DNA of 34,806 nt from Mycolicibacterium austroafricanum (GTDB lineage Bacteria; Actinomycetota; Actinomycetes; Mycobacteriales; Mycobacteriaceae). The position numbers and the translations under genes are program-made. Position 1 is the first letter of the stretch. Every line of letters starts with the position of its first letter. Below are positions 1 through 5,890 of this stretch, piece by piece. The stretch is taken from NCBI RefSeq assembly GCF_000612725.1, contig NZ_HG964450.1, positions 1,308,441 to 1,343,246 on the forward strand. The letters are read 5' to 3'. The notes beneath the pieces are model-generated. The model searched no databases. It was not told the origin of the DNA and saw nothing but the letters and a program-made list of their open reading frames with translations.

Positions 1-277
1 TTGAGAGCTTCACCAGAACCTTCAGGCCCTTGAGGGTCGACGGGAGGAGCGTTACCTCGTCGAATGCGACGTCCCCGTCACTGATCTGGGCGCCTTCAGC
101 GACGAAGCCGGCGGTGACGCCATTGGCGACGCGGGGCACCCGGACGGGGCTGGAGGAGTCCAGTACCACGGGGCCGGCGGCCAGGAATGTCGATGCCTGT
201 TCGAGGGGCTGGACGAGCAGGTTGGCTACCTGCGACTGAATGAGGGTGGAATTAGCGGAGGTGACTTCGATGGCCAC
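1..277 (-). CDS. Phage major capsid protein, HK97-fold type (N-terminal part, runs off window)
   Basis: Ninety-two codons are visible from a GTG start at 277, preceded 7 bases upstream by an AGGA ribosome-binding sequence; the frame is open to the window edge. The N-terminus (MAIEVTSANSTLIQSQVANL) and the later segment PVRVPRVANGVTAGFVAEGA are typical of actinophage HK97-fold major capsid proteins: an N-terminal helix followed by the strand-turn entering the E-loop and P-domain. The protein would form the icosahedral head. It lies just downstream of a scaffold gene, the usual phage order. The frame has no methionine codon near its start. The call rests on remembered family sequence and position; the C-terminal two thirds are not seen. 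Confidence 0.82.
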   Translation of the reverse strand, partial: MAIEVTSANSTLIQSQVANLLVQPLEQASTFLAAGPVVLDSSSPVRVPRVANGVTAGFVAEGAQISDGDVAFDEVTLLPSTLKGLKVLVKLS

Positions 278-380
278 GATTGAGTCCTAACGTTGTGTCG
301 TTGATGGGGATTCGACACGTCGCCAGGACGTCAATCGGTGGTGCTACCGGGCGCCAGGCCCTCGTTGTGCAGTTTACCGC

Positions 381-857
381 CTATGTGTGCTCTTTCAGTA
401 GACCAAGCAGGCTGAACGGCTCCGAGGTTGAGCCGCGGTTACCTTGCCCAATGTCCCCCATCGGTCGGCGGCTCGCCAGGTGCGGCTTGCGGTCGAGGAG
501 TTCGTCGATCGCTGCGGTGAGGGCTTCCGGGTCGTCGAGGTGGTCCTCGGCGAACTCCAGATCAGTAGGGTCGGCCAATCGCCCTGTGGCGCGAACTAAC
601 TCGGCGTGGAGGCGGCGGGCGACCTTCTGGGCGCGCTGGCGGTGCTTGCCGTTCTCGCGGCGCAACTCCTCGACGACCTCGCGGGGGAACACGTCGGGGT
701 CGGATTCCGGATCTGACCCTTCAGGGTTTCCCGATTCCAAATCGGACTCGTCAGGGGTACGTATTGTTTCGTACCCCTTTTCCTGCGATGGCAGAGAAAG
801 GTCATCTGCCTCAGCGTTGGTGGGTTCGGTTGCCTCGGTGGTGGCGTCGTCGGTCAT
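381..857 (-). CDS. Phage capsid scaffolding protein
   Basis: This 158-residue acidic protein should guide capsid assembly and then leave the head. Its composition fits scaffold proteins: a disordered Asp/Glu/Ser/Pro-rich N-terminus (about residues 1-58), a charged helical middle segment with coiled-coil character (about 59-95, EVVEELRRENGKHRQRAQKV), and a short basic tail. It is encoded directly upstream of the major capsid gene, separated by a 103-base gap. Its ATG overlaps the stop of the preceding 59-residue gene as ATGA, so translation is probably coupled. No protease signature is seen, so it is more likely a stand-alone scaffold than a protease-scaffold fusion. Confidence 0.78.
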   Translation of the reverse strand: MTDDATTEATEPTNAEADDLSLPSQEKGYETIRTPDESDLESGNPEGSDPESDPDVFPREVVEELRRENGKHRQRAQKVARRLHAELVRATGRLADPTDLEFAEDHLDDPEALTAAIDELLDRKPHLASRRPMGDIGQGNRGSTSEPFSLLGLLKEHT

Positions 858-1033
858 TGTTGGTTCTCCTGTGCTCTGAGTCGGGTTACTGCGTCGGCTA
901 GGTCGGTGGCGAGTGCGATGGCTTCGGCGGGGGTCATCATGTAGGTCAGTGCGCCGGTGCGCATTCGGATGGGGCGGCCCGTCTCGGGTGAGACGGTCAC
1001 AGACGGGTCGAGATCACGTGCAGCCAGGCGCAT
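854..1033 (-). CDS. Small phage protein of unknown function (59 aa)
   Basis: I do not recognise a family. The 59-residue frame begins at ATG 1033, overlapping the portal-remnant stop codon by one base (TGATG), and ends in an ATGA overlap with the scaffold gene. The overlaps on both sides support a real coupled gene. The N-terminus is basic (MRLAARDLDPSV), followed by a predicted helix (TPAEAIALATDLADAVTRLR). The reading frame remains open upstream to 1276, but that extension lies over the portal remnant in another frame and has an Arg/Gly-rich shadow composition, so the ATG at 1033 was chosen. Small genes of this kind are common between portal and scaffold in actinophages. Confidence 0.6.
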   Translation of the reverse strand: MRLAARDLDPSVTVSPETGRPIRMRTGALTYMMTPAEAIALATDLADAVTRLRAQENQQ

Positions 1034-1475
1034 CACGCCACCTCTTGGGTCGGCGTGGCCGCCCTGATCTTGGCGATTTCGTCGTCGGAGTATCCGAGCT
1101 TGCCCAACGCGTAGGCGGCGGGCAGTAGACCGGACTGGTAGAGCTTGACCACGGCGTCGGCCTCCTGGGCGACGGATCGGGTCGCGGCGTCGGCCCAATG
1201 CACCCGTATGTCGTCGATCAGGTTCGGGTCGCGGCCATCCCGGACAGCGATCATCAGGCGGGCGACCTGCTCCCACGCCCTGCCGAAGGTGGCTTGCCGT
1301 GCCTCGGCCCGAGCGGTCAGTGAAGCCTCGGCGGCCCGGAGGGCATCAGCGGATGCCGGGTTGTCGCTGAACACCCCGACGTAGTGCGCGGGCAAGGTGG
1401 ACACGGCCATGATCTGCCCGAGGATGACCCGCACCGACGCCTCGTAGCCGGAGAGGTCGGCGGCGTTGTGAGGGT
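1033..1475 (-). pseudogene. Portal protein remnant (C-terminal ~145 residues only)
   Basis: The frame from about 1475 to the stop at 1033 encodes the C-terminal part of a phage portal protein. Typical stretches include GQIMAVSTLPAHYVG, NPASADALRAAEASL and EADAVVKLYQSGLLPAAYAL, which match SPP1-gp6-like actinophage portals. Intact portals are about 450-500 residues; here the N-terminal two thirds are gone and the sequence joins the HNH gene out of frame near 1470-1480. An in-frame ATG at 1611 exists but lies inside the HNH gene, so a chimeric 192-residue product cannot be excluded. An internal start at 1410 would give 125 residues. As it stands, it cannot form a portal ring. Confidence 0.75.
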
Positions 1476-1768
1476 CCTCGTGCGGCTCCGGCGTCGCGGT
1501 TGCATGGTCCGCACAGCACCTGAACGTCCAAGAGCCTGATCGGCTTGCCAGCGGCTTTGCGTGCCCATGCTTCGGGGGTGTGGTCGGTCTGCAAGTCCTC
1601 TGTGGCACCACATGATCCGCAGAACGGTTGCAGCCTTCTGGCTCTGCGGGACAGGCGGTCCCAGGCGGCGTCGTAGCCGCGTTGGGTGGCGGTGCCTTTG
1701 GTGTCGTGCTCGGGGCAGCGTGGTCCGTCGCAGGGTTCGCCGCACTGGAGGCAGGTTCGGAGGGTCAC
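1346..1768 (-). CDS. HNH endonuclease (phage type), 3' end replaced
   Basis: This 140-residue frame starts at GTG 1768, overlapping the upstream stop codon (GTGA). It has the features of the small HNH nucleases encoded beside terminase genes: zinc-binding Cys pairs at C6/C9, C50/C53 and C86/C89, the catalytic DH at 62-63 (TDHTPEAW), and CGPCN at 86-90 with Asn in the last position. Such enzymes act with the terminase in DNA packaging (family knowledge). From about residue 98 the sequence is no longer HNH-like but the portal gene read in another frame, giving an Arg-rich tail. The native C-terminus is therefore missing. The catalytic core looks whole, so activity is possible. Confidence 0.72.
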   Translation of the reverse strand: MTLRTCLQCGEPCDGPRCPEHDTKGTATQRGYDAAWDRLSRRARRLQPFCGSCGATEDLQTDHTPEAWARKAAGKPIRLLDVQVLCGPCNRDAGAARGPSQRRRPLRLRGVGAGHPRADHGRVHLARALRRGVQRQPGIR

Positions 1769-2250
1769 TGGTCGCCCTCGGCTTCCATGCCTGTCAGCAT
1801 TCGGAGGCCGTGGGTGATGACTTGGGAGCCGGTGTGGGTAGCCAGTGCTGGGCACGCGGCGGCGTAGGCGTCGATGATGGATAGCACGACCGGCGTGACG
1901 TTGTCGTCGTCGCCCTCCTCGATGACCCGGTGCATCTCCGAGGTGTCCTTGGCGTGGCAGGCGACGGCCAGGGCTGCGGCTCGTGTCCACTCGGTGGGTC
2001 GGGTCGGGTCGAAGTCGGTGCGCGTCCAGGCTTCGAGCCATTCGTTGAGGCCGTCGAGTCCGAGTGGTGTCAGCAATTGATCGGCGACGGCGTCGAGGGT
2101 GCCGATGAGGGCGACGATGAGGTTGGAGAGGCGGGCGACTTGGATGGTTTCTTCGAGGATGGCGTTGCAGCCGTCGACGTCGCGGGCGAGGCGGTGTTTG
2201 AGTAGTGCGCCAGCGCGTCGCCAGTCGCCGGTGGTGATGGTGGGGTTCAT
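1765..2250 (-). CDS. Hypothetical phage-element protein (161 aa)
   Basis: I do not recognise a family. ATG 2250 was chosen because an AAGGAG sequence (2257-2262) stands 6 bases upstream. An in-frame ATG at 2313 overlaps the ATPase gene stop (ATGA) and would add 21 residues, and both starts may be used. The product is acidic and predicted mostly helical, with hydrophobic helices such as LSNLIVALIGTLDAVADQLL and VLSIIDAYAAACPALATHTG. It has no signal peptide or clear membrane segment. It sits between the replication ATPase and the HNH gene, overlapping the latter by 4 bases, so a role in replication or late control is possible but not shown. Confidence 0.62.
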   Translation of the reverse strand: MNPTITTGDWRRAGALLKHRLARDVDGCNAILEETIQVARLSNLIVALIGTLDAVADQLLTPLGLDGLNEWLEAWTRTDFDPTRPTEWTRAAALAVACHAKDTSEMHRVIEEGDDDNVTPVVLSIIDAYAAACPALATHTGSQVITHGLRMLTGMEAEGDQ

Positions 2251-2309
2251 GCGGTTCTCCTTGGGTGTGGTCCAGAGTTCGGGGTCGACGAAGATGACGC
2301 GATGGCGGT

Positions 2310-3686
2310 TCATGATGCGGCCTGTTGTTTGCTGCGGCATTCGTAGTGGGTGTCGGTGCCGTTGGATACGGACTGTCCGCAGATCGTGCAGTTGGGGTAG
2401 CTGGAGGTTGGTTTTCCTTTGATAGTGCGGGCGCGTCGGCTGGTGATGAGGGCTGGCGGGTGGGCGTGGCTAGCCATCGCATTGGGGGATGGCGCGGGTG
2501 GATCTGCTTCTGCCCGACCAAGGGAGCGGTCCGGCGCACCCTGCTCCCTTGGTCGATTTTCGGCCTTCCGCACCCCTTCTGAAGTGCAAGGGAGCAAGGG
2601 AGCACTGTTTTGGGTGTCCGGGGTGCTCCCTTGGTCGGTCGCTCCCTTGGCTGGGAGCTTCCAGAACCACGGTCCGTCGCCGGTTTCCCTGACGGCGAGG
2701 ACACCGAGTCGCTTCTTGGCGCGCTTGGCTTGATCCTTCGAGTAGCCGGCCGCATCGGCCCCGGAATAGACCTCGTTGGCCTTCTTAGAACCGTTTGCCA
2801 GGAACTCAGTCAGCCATTGGTCGACGTCGTGGCGATCCTCGTCTGGGGCCGATCCTGCGAGGAGCCGGTGAGCGTCGTACCCGGTGACGCCTTCCCACTC
2901 CACGCGGGCGACGCCGAGGTCGGGGCAATCGACGAGTCGGTAGGCCAACGAGTCGGGCATTTGGCCCAGGTTGGATTTCACACACGCCAGAACCCTGCGC
3001 GTCGGGTCGTCCGGGTCGGCGGCCACCAACAAGCCGGCGCGGGCAGCACCGACAATGCCGATCGACCCGCCACCTCGGTAGAGCGGATCACCGCCCTTGG
3101 CCTTGTTCAGGTGGCGCAGCAGGAGCACTGTGCAGTCATTGCGCTCTGCTGCTGCGGACAGGGCCGATAGCACGCGACGGATGTCCTGGTCCTTATGCGA
3201 GTCCGTGCCGTTCGAAAGAAAAGCCATCAGGACGTCGACGACTAGCAACCGTGCGCTGACGAGTTTCATCGCACGTTCCAGGTCGGCTATGTCGGCCAGG
3301 GTGAGCGGCCGGAGGTATCGCTCGCCGGTCTCGGCGTCGAGGTAGGACTTGCCTTCGATTGCGTGCACGCGGGTGACGTCTGCTCCCGAGGCGTCGAGGC
3401 GCGGCCGCACCGTGTCGGCTAGGCCATCCTCTGCCGAGAGGAGGAGCACGTCGCCGTGGTGCTCACAGCGCCCTCCGTCCGGCCAGCTTCCTCCGTTGGA
3501 GACGGTCGCAGCGATCTTCAGTGCAAGCGTGGACTTGCCGAGGCCAGGATCACCGTCGAGGGTCACAGGTTTACCGACGGGTAGCCGACCAGGCCACAGC
3601 CATTCGACGCGTTCCGGCAACACGTCTGACAGTCGAGTCAGCGTCAGTTGGGGGTCGGATGGTGTCCCCCAGTTGATCTCCGTCAC
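2310..3686 (-). CDS. RepA-like AAA ATPase, putative replicative helicase/initiator
   Basis: This 458-residue protein belongs to the RecA/AAA_25 (RepA helicase-like) type found in phage and satellite replication modules. Walker A is GDPGLGKS at 45-52, Walker B is LLVVD at 147-151, and a sensor-like LLLRHLNKA lies at 188-196. A winged-helix-like region follows (about 280-335), then a Pro/Ser-rich linker (about 345-425). The tail has a zinc-ribbon-like set C433, C436, H447, C450. It probably unwinds or loads on element DNA during replication. The linker-coding DNA holds the repeat cluster 2516-2658, suggesting that the gene carries its own origin. The gene overlaps both neighbours by 4 bases (ATGA), using the 2313 start downstream. 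No primase domain is seen. Confidence 0.83.
   Translation of the reverse strand: MTEINWGTPSDPQLTLTRLSDVLPERVEWLWPGRLPVGKPVTLDGDPGLGKSTLALKIAATVSNGGSWPDGGRCEHHGDVLLLSAEDGLADTVRPRLDASGADVTRVHAIEGKSYLDAETGERYLRPLTLADIADLERAMKLVSARLLVVDVLMAFLSNGTDSHKDQDIRRVLSALSAAAERNDCTVLLLRHLNKAKGGDPLYRGGGSIGIVGAARAGLLVAADPDDPTRRVLACVKSNLGQMPDSLAYRLVDCPDLGVARVEWEGVTGYDAHRLLAGSAPDEDRHDVDQWLTEFLANGSKKANEVYSGADAAGYSKDQAKRAKKRLGVLAVRETGDGPWFWKLPAKGATDQGSTPDTQNSAPLLPCTSEGVRKAENRPREQGAPDRSLGRAEADPPAPSPNAMASHAHPPALITSRRARTIKGKPTSSYPNCTICGQSVSNGTDTHYECRSKQQAAS
2516..2658. repeat. Iteron-like cluster, candidate replication origin of the element
   Basis: Six copies of AAGGGAGC or its complement lie within about 135 bp. 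Direct copies lie in 2516-2527 (within GACCAAGGGAGC), 2588-2595 and 2596-2603. Reverse copies lie in 2543-2554 and 2625-2636 (both GCTCCCTTGGTC, the exact complement of the first 12-mer) and 2641-2650. A further GGGAGC at 2653-2658 makes a small inverted repeat with the last copy. The copies fall in all three codon phases of the ATPase gene and encode different peptides (KGA, QGS, PREQ, RSLG), so the conserved unit is DNA rather than protein. Position in the 3' part of a rep gene fits an iteron origin. Function is inferred. Confidence 0.6.
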
Positions 3687-4030
3687 GACGCTCTCCTGAT
3701 CTCGTCAATTTCGTGACGACGCGTAAAAGTCCGTGCAGCCTCGGACCAGTCGGCGCCGCCCCAGATGTCCTCGGCGGCCTGGGCGCGCTGCTCCTGCCCG
3801 ATCTCGACGCGGAGCACGTGGTGTTCTCCAGCGATGGCCACCGACAGCAGTTTTCGCGGGTCGCCGTCGGCCAGGGCGGACCATGCCGGTGTGCCGGCGA
3901 CCGGAATGGGGCCACAATTGGCTTGGGCTACTGCGGCTTCGATGAACAGGTGTGTGGCCCACCAGTTGACTTCGCGGGAGGAACCCGCCGCGTCGAGGCG
4001 GCGGGTCTCCACGATCTTCTTGTCGGTCAT
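3683..4030 (-). CDS. DUF2742-like phage protein
   Basis: This 115-residue protein resembles the small DUF2742 proteins of mycobacterial prophages, including one in the phiRv1 and phiRv2 elements as I recall. Supporting stretches are REVNWWATHLFIEAAVAQA, AGTPAWSALADGDPRKLLSV and the helical tail ADWSEAARTFTRRHEIDEIR. Its molecular role is unknown. It lies directly upstream of the RepA-like ATPase, overlapping its start (ATGA), and is itself coupled to the gene above by another 4-base overlap, so it probably belongs to the early replication module. No membrane segment or catalytic motif is visible. Confidence 0.7.
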   Translation of the reverse strand: MTDKKIVETRRLDAAGSSREVNWWATHLFIEAAVAQANCGPIPVAGTPAWSALADGDPRKLLSVAIAGEHHVLRVEIGQEQRAQAAEDIWGGADWSEAARTFTRRHEIDEIRRAS

Positions 4031-4326
4031 TGGCTGAGGCCCGGTCTTGCTTCGGCGTTCTCGATGGCCTTGGTGAGTGCGTCGCGCAGGTATGTGGCTT
4101 GGTCGATGGTGAGCCAGATTTCGCCGATGCTGTCGTCGTCCGCGTCGCCGTAAACGCTCACCATGATCGAGAGGGCTTCACCGTCCTGTACCGAGTTCCA
4201 TACGGCGGCGTGCCGCGGTCGGCCGAGGAGGGTGGACCCGTCGACACTGTCGGACCAGATGTGCTCGGAGTGCTGGGGATCATCCTGGGCTTGGCACCAG
4301 GTGTAGCCGCACACTGTCGTGGTCAT
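4027..4326 (-). CDS. Hypothetical phage-element protein (99 aa)
   Basis: I do not recognise a function. The 99-residue acidic protein starts with MTTTVCGYTWC, containing two Cys and, further on, a His (QHSEH) that could bind metal. It ends with a predicted helix (IDQATYLRDALTKAIENAEA) like those in small actinobacterial DUF6907-type proteins; that resemblance is weak. Start and stop each overlap the neighbouring genes by 4 bases (ATGA), which supports the call and indicates coupled translation in the leftward operon. Confidence 0.62.
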   Translation of the reverse strand: MTTTVCGYTWCQAQDDPQHSEHIWSDSVDGSTLLGRPRHAAVWNSVQDGEALSIMVSVYGDADDDSIGEIWLTIDQATYLRDALTKAIENAEARPGLSQ

Positions 4327-4790
4327 CGGATCACCTCTTCTGCATCGCTGATGCTGTCCAGCGCGGCGCGGAGGTAGTCCCCGACGTTTCCGGGCTCGGT
4401 GCGCAGGAGGATGTAGGCGGCCCGGACTGCTCGGTGAGCGTTGGCCATGACGGCGTGCACGTCGGTGGTCCCGGTCCAGGTGTCGGCGAGGTCGGCGAGA
4501 TCCTGCAGTGCGTTGGCGAGCGCACGGGCATCGGCGACCGGATGCGAGTGGCCACCGACGTAGATGGTGGGAACCTCATGCTCGGTGGTGCCGTCGTTGA
4601 CGATCGACCCGTCTGGCAGTTGCGTGGCCCCGAGGCGGATGTCGAGGTCAGCCATATGGTCGGGGACCGCGGCGGGCAGCGACCACACGATCCGGTAAGA
4701 GCTGTTCCCGCTGGCGTCGGGGCAGAACGGCTCCTGGTTAAGAATGTCGACCCCGTCAGGGAGTGCCGGCAGTTCGGTGGTTTGTGTCAT
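4323..4790 (-). CDS. Hypothetical phage-element protein (155 aa)
   Basis: I do not recognise a function. The 155-residue protein has a Pro-rich beta-type N-terminal part and a C-terminal helical part (ADARALANALQDLADLADTW and a later helix to the end). The middle segment EVPTIYVGGHSHPVADARAL resembles the short domain seen in many actinobacterial and actinophage small proteins that pair a strand with an amphipathic helix. It overlaps the next gene by 4 bases and follows the 50-residue small gene after 12 bases. The ribosome-binding site is weak. No signal peptide or membrane helix is present. Confidence 0.62.
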   Translation of the reverse strand: MTQTTELPALPDGVDILNQEPFCPDASGNSSYRIVWSLPAAVPDHMADLDIRLGATQLPDGSIVNDGTTEHEVPTIYVGGHSHPVADARALANALQDLADLADTWTGTTDVHAVMANAHRAVRAAYILLRTEPGNVGDYLRAALDSISDAEEVIR

Positions 4791-4802
4791 GATTGGTCGT
4801 AC

Positions 4803-4955
4803 CTACTTTCTGATGGGGAGAGGTTCTGAATCCTCGGAGGCGGCAACCTCCGGGGATTCGCTTTTTCCGGGCCGGTTGGCCCGCAGATCCTCAGTGAAGT
4901 CGTCATCGACAAGGCCGAGGTCGCAGTGCCATTCCTGCGGCCGATTAAGCAGCAT
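4803..4955 (-). CDS. Small acidic protein (50 aa), overlapping the excisionase gene
   Basis: An ATG at 4955 lies inside the last codons of the excisionase-like gene, whose TAA ends at 4945. The frame then runs 50 codons to a TAG at 4803-4805. It fills what would otherwise be the only gap in a fully overlapping operon. The product begins MLLNRPQEWHCDLGLVDDDF and is rich in Asp and Glu, with a Ser/Glu/Pro tail. No family is recognised; the N-terminal motif may suit a small regulatory or anti-host factor, but that is speculation. The competing longer frame through 5275 has an Arg/Pro shadow composition and was not used. Confidence 0.5.
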   Translation of the reverse strand: MLLNRPQEWHCDLGLVDDDFTEDLRANRPGKSESPEVAASEDSEPLPIRK

Positions 4956-5211
4956 CCGGGCCGCCGATCCTGTTGTCGGCGAGGAACTTCAGGACATCGG
5001 CTCTGAGGTAGCGGATTCGGCCGCCGACTTTGCACCAGGGCAGTCCTCGGCGGCGGTAGCGATCCTGAGCAAGTGCGTCGACTGTCGTGTGCAGGACAGT
5101 CGCCACGTGCTCGGGTTTGGCGATGTGGGGTAGGAGGTGTTCGGGGACGTGCTGCTCCATCTGTGCCACGAGGTCGGCCACAAGGGCGTCGACCGTGGGC
5201 GGTTTTGTCAT
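4945..5211 (-). CDS. Excisionase-like helix-turn-helix protein (88 aa)
   Basis: The C-terminal half (VATVLHTTVDALAQDRYRRR, then GLPWCKVGGRIRYLRADVLKFL) is a MerR/HTH_17-type winged helix of the kind seen in Xis/recombination directionality factors. The N-terminal helix (VDALVADLVAQMEQHVPEHL) could mediate oligomerisation. Start ATG 5211 was chosen for the AGGAG 7 bases upstream. It is the first gene of the leftward operon and is divergent from the repressor-integrase pair, which is the normal place for xis. It would bend att-site DNA and direct the integrase toward excision. It could instead be a transcription activator of the leftward operon. Confidence 0.72.
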   Translation of the reverse strand: MTKPPTVDALVADLVAQMEQHVPEHLLPHIAKPEHVATVLHTTVDALAQDRYRRRGLPWCKVGGRIRYLRADVLKFLADNRIGGPDAA

Positions 5212-5230
5212 TGTCAACTCCTGTCGATGA

Positions 5231-5326
5231 TTGGCGTTTCTGCTGCCAATTTTGGCAGTGCCTGAAGTAGACCACTCCGGTGATCCGCTGTCAAGATTGG
5301 CGACGGATCGTGTTTTGGCTGCCAAA
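5231..5326. promoter_or_regulatory. Operator palindromes between divergent xis and repressor genes
   Basis: The divergent intergenic region holds repeated TTGGC/GCCAA elements. CTGCCAA-TT-TTGGCAG is a perfect inverted repeat at 5243-5258, TTTGGC-T-GCCAAA another at 5314-5326, and single half-sites TTGGCG occur at 5231-5236 and 5297-5302. The first palindrome lies just downstream of the putative leftward -10, the second just before the repressor start, so one protein bound at both could shut both promoters. The most likely ligand is the XRE protein encoded at 5345. The binding is inferred. Confidence 0.6.
5266..5294 (-). promoter_or_regulatory. Putative leftward early promoter (xis operon)
   Basis: On the minus strand a perfect -35 TTGACA (5294-5289) is followed after 17 bases by TCTACT (5271-5266) as a moderate -10. 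A start near 5259 would place the palindrome 5243-5258 at the first transcribed bases, a common repressor position. The -10 lacks the conserved second-position A, so confidence is moderate. Confidence 0.45.
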
Positions 5327-5344
5327 GTGTGTCAGTATGGCGGG

Positions 5345-5890
5345 GTGGTAGGTAAGGAACCAGAAATTGGCCCAACGGCACGTGCTGTCGCCGACAACGT
5401 CAGGGAGTTCCGCGAGGCCGCTGGGTGGAACTTCACCGAGCTATCGGAACGACTGGCAAGCGAGGCGAACTGGTCGATCAATGCGGTTGGGATTCGCCGT
5501 ATTGAGCAAGGCGAGAGGCGCGTTACGCCAGATGATCTTGCTGCACTTGCGGTCGCACTCGGTGTCTCGCCGGTTAGCCTGCTGATGCCGAAGCTGAGGA
5601 CAGTCGGCACAAACGACGAGATCGAGTTCACTGGTCTGCGTTCGCCTGTTCGCGCAGAGGTCGGGTGGCTGTGGCTGACTGCGCAGGATCTCCCCACTCC
5701 CGACGCCCACCCGACGCCCTCTGCTGCCCGGTTTCTAGCGTTCCTTGAGCGGGCCTGCCCGCCGTGGGTCAGTGTGGAACTCGCTGATCGCTGGCGTGCC
5801 GACATAAAAAAATTGCGTCAGGACGCGCAACGCAACCTCATAGAAGCTGGCTGGGTAGACGAATCAGAGGTGGCTAATGGCGACGATTGA
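5345..5890 (+). CDS. XRE-family phage repressor / immunity protein
   Basis: From GTG 5345 the product is 181 residues. An N-terminal XRE/cI-type helix-turn-helix spans about residues 8-80 (ARAVADNVREFREAAGWNFT, followed by AVGIRRIEQGERRV and LAALAVALGVSPVSLLMP). A C-terminal region of about 90 residues without an obvious protease domain follows. No in-frame ATG lies nearby, the upstream extension covers the operator region, and no Shine-Dalgarno sequence is seen. A CAGTAT about 7 bases before the GTG could be a -10 for leaderless mRNA, as with some phage repressors. It is divergent from the xis operon and overlaps the integrase gene by 14 bases, so it likely keeps the element silent while co-expressing the integrase. 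Confidence 0.75.
   Translation: MVGKEPEIGPTARAVADNVREFREAAGWNFTELSERLASEANWSINAVGIRRIEQGERRVTPDDLAALAVALGVSPVSLLMPKLRTVGTNDEIEFTGLRSPVRAEVGWLWLTAQDLPTPDAHPTPSAARFLAFLERACPPWVSVELADRWRADIKKLRQDAQRNLIEAGWVDESEVANGDD

Noticed and set aside
854..1276. 140-codon version of the small gene before the scaffold
   Set aside because: The N-terminal 81 codons lie over the portal remnant in another frame and are Arg/Gly-rich; the ATG at 1033 in a TGATG overlap is far better.
4787..5275. 162-codon minus-strand frame across the xis gene
   Set aside because: Arg/Pro-rich shadow of the excisionase frame; the 50-codon frame at 4955 explains the gap better.
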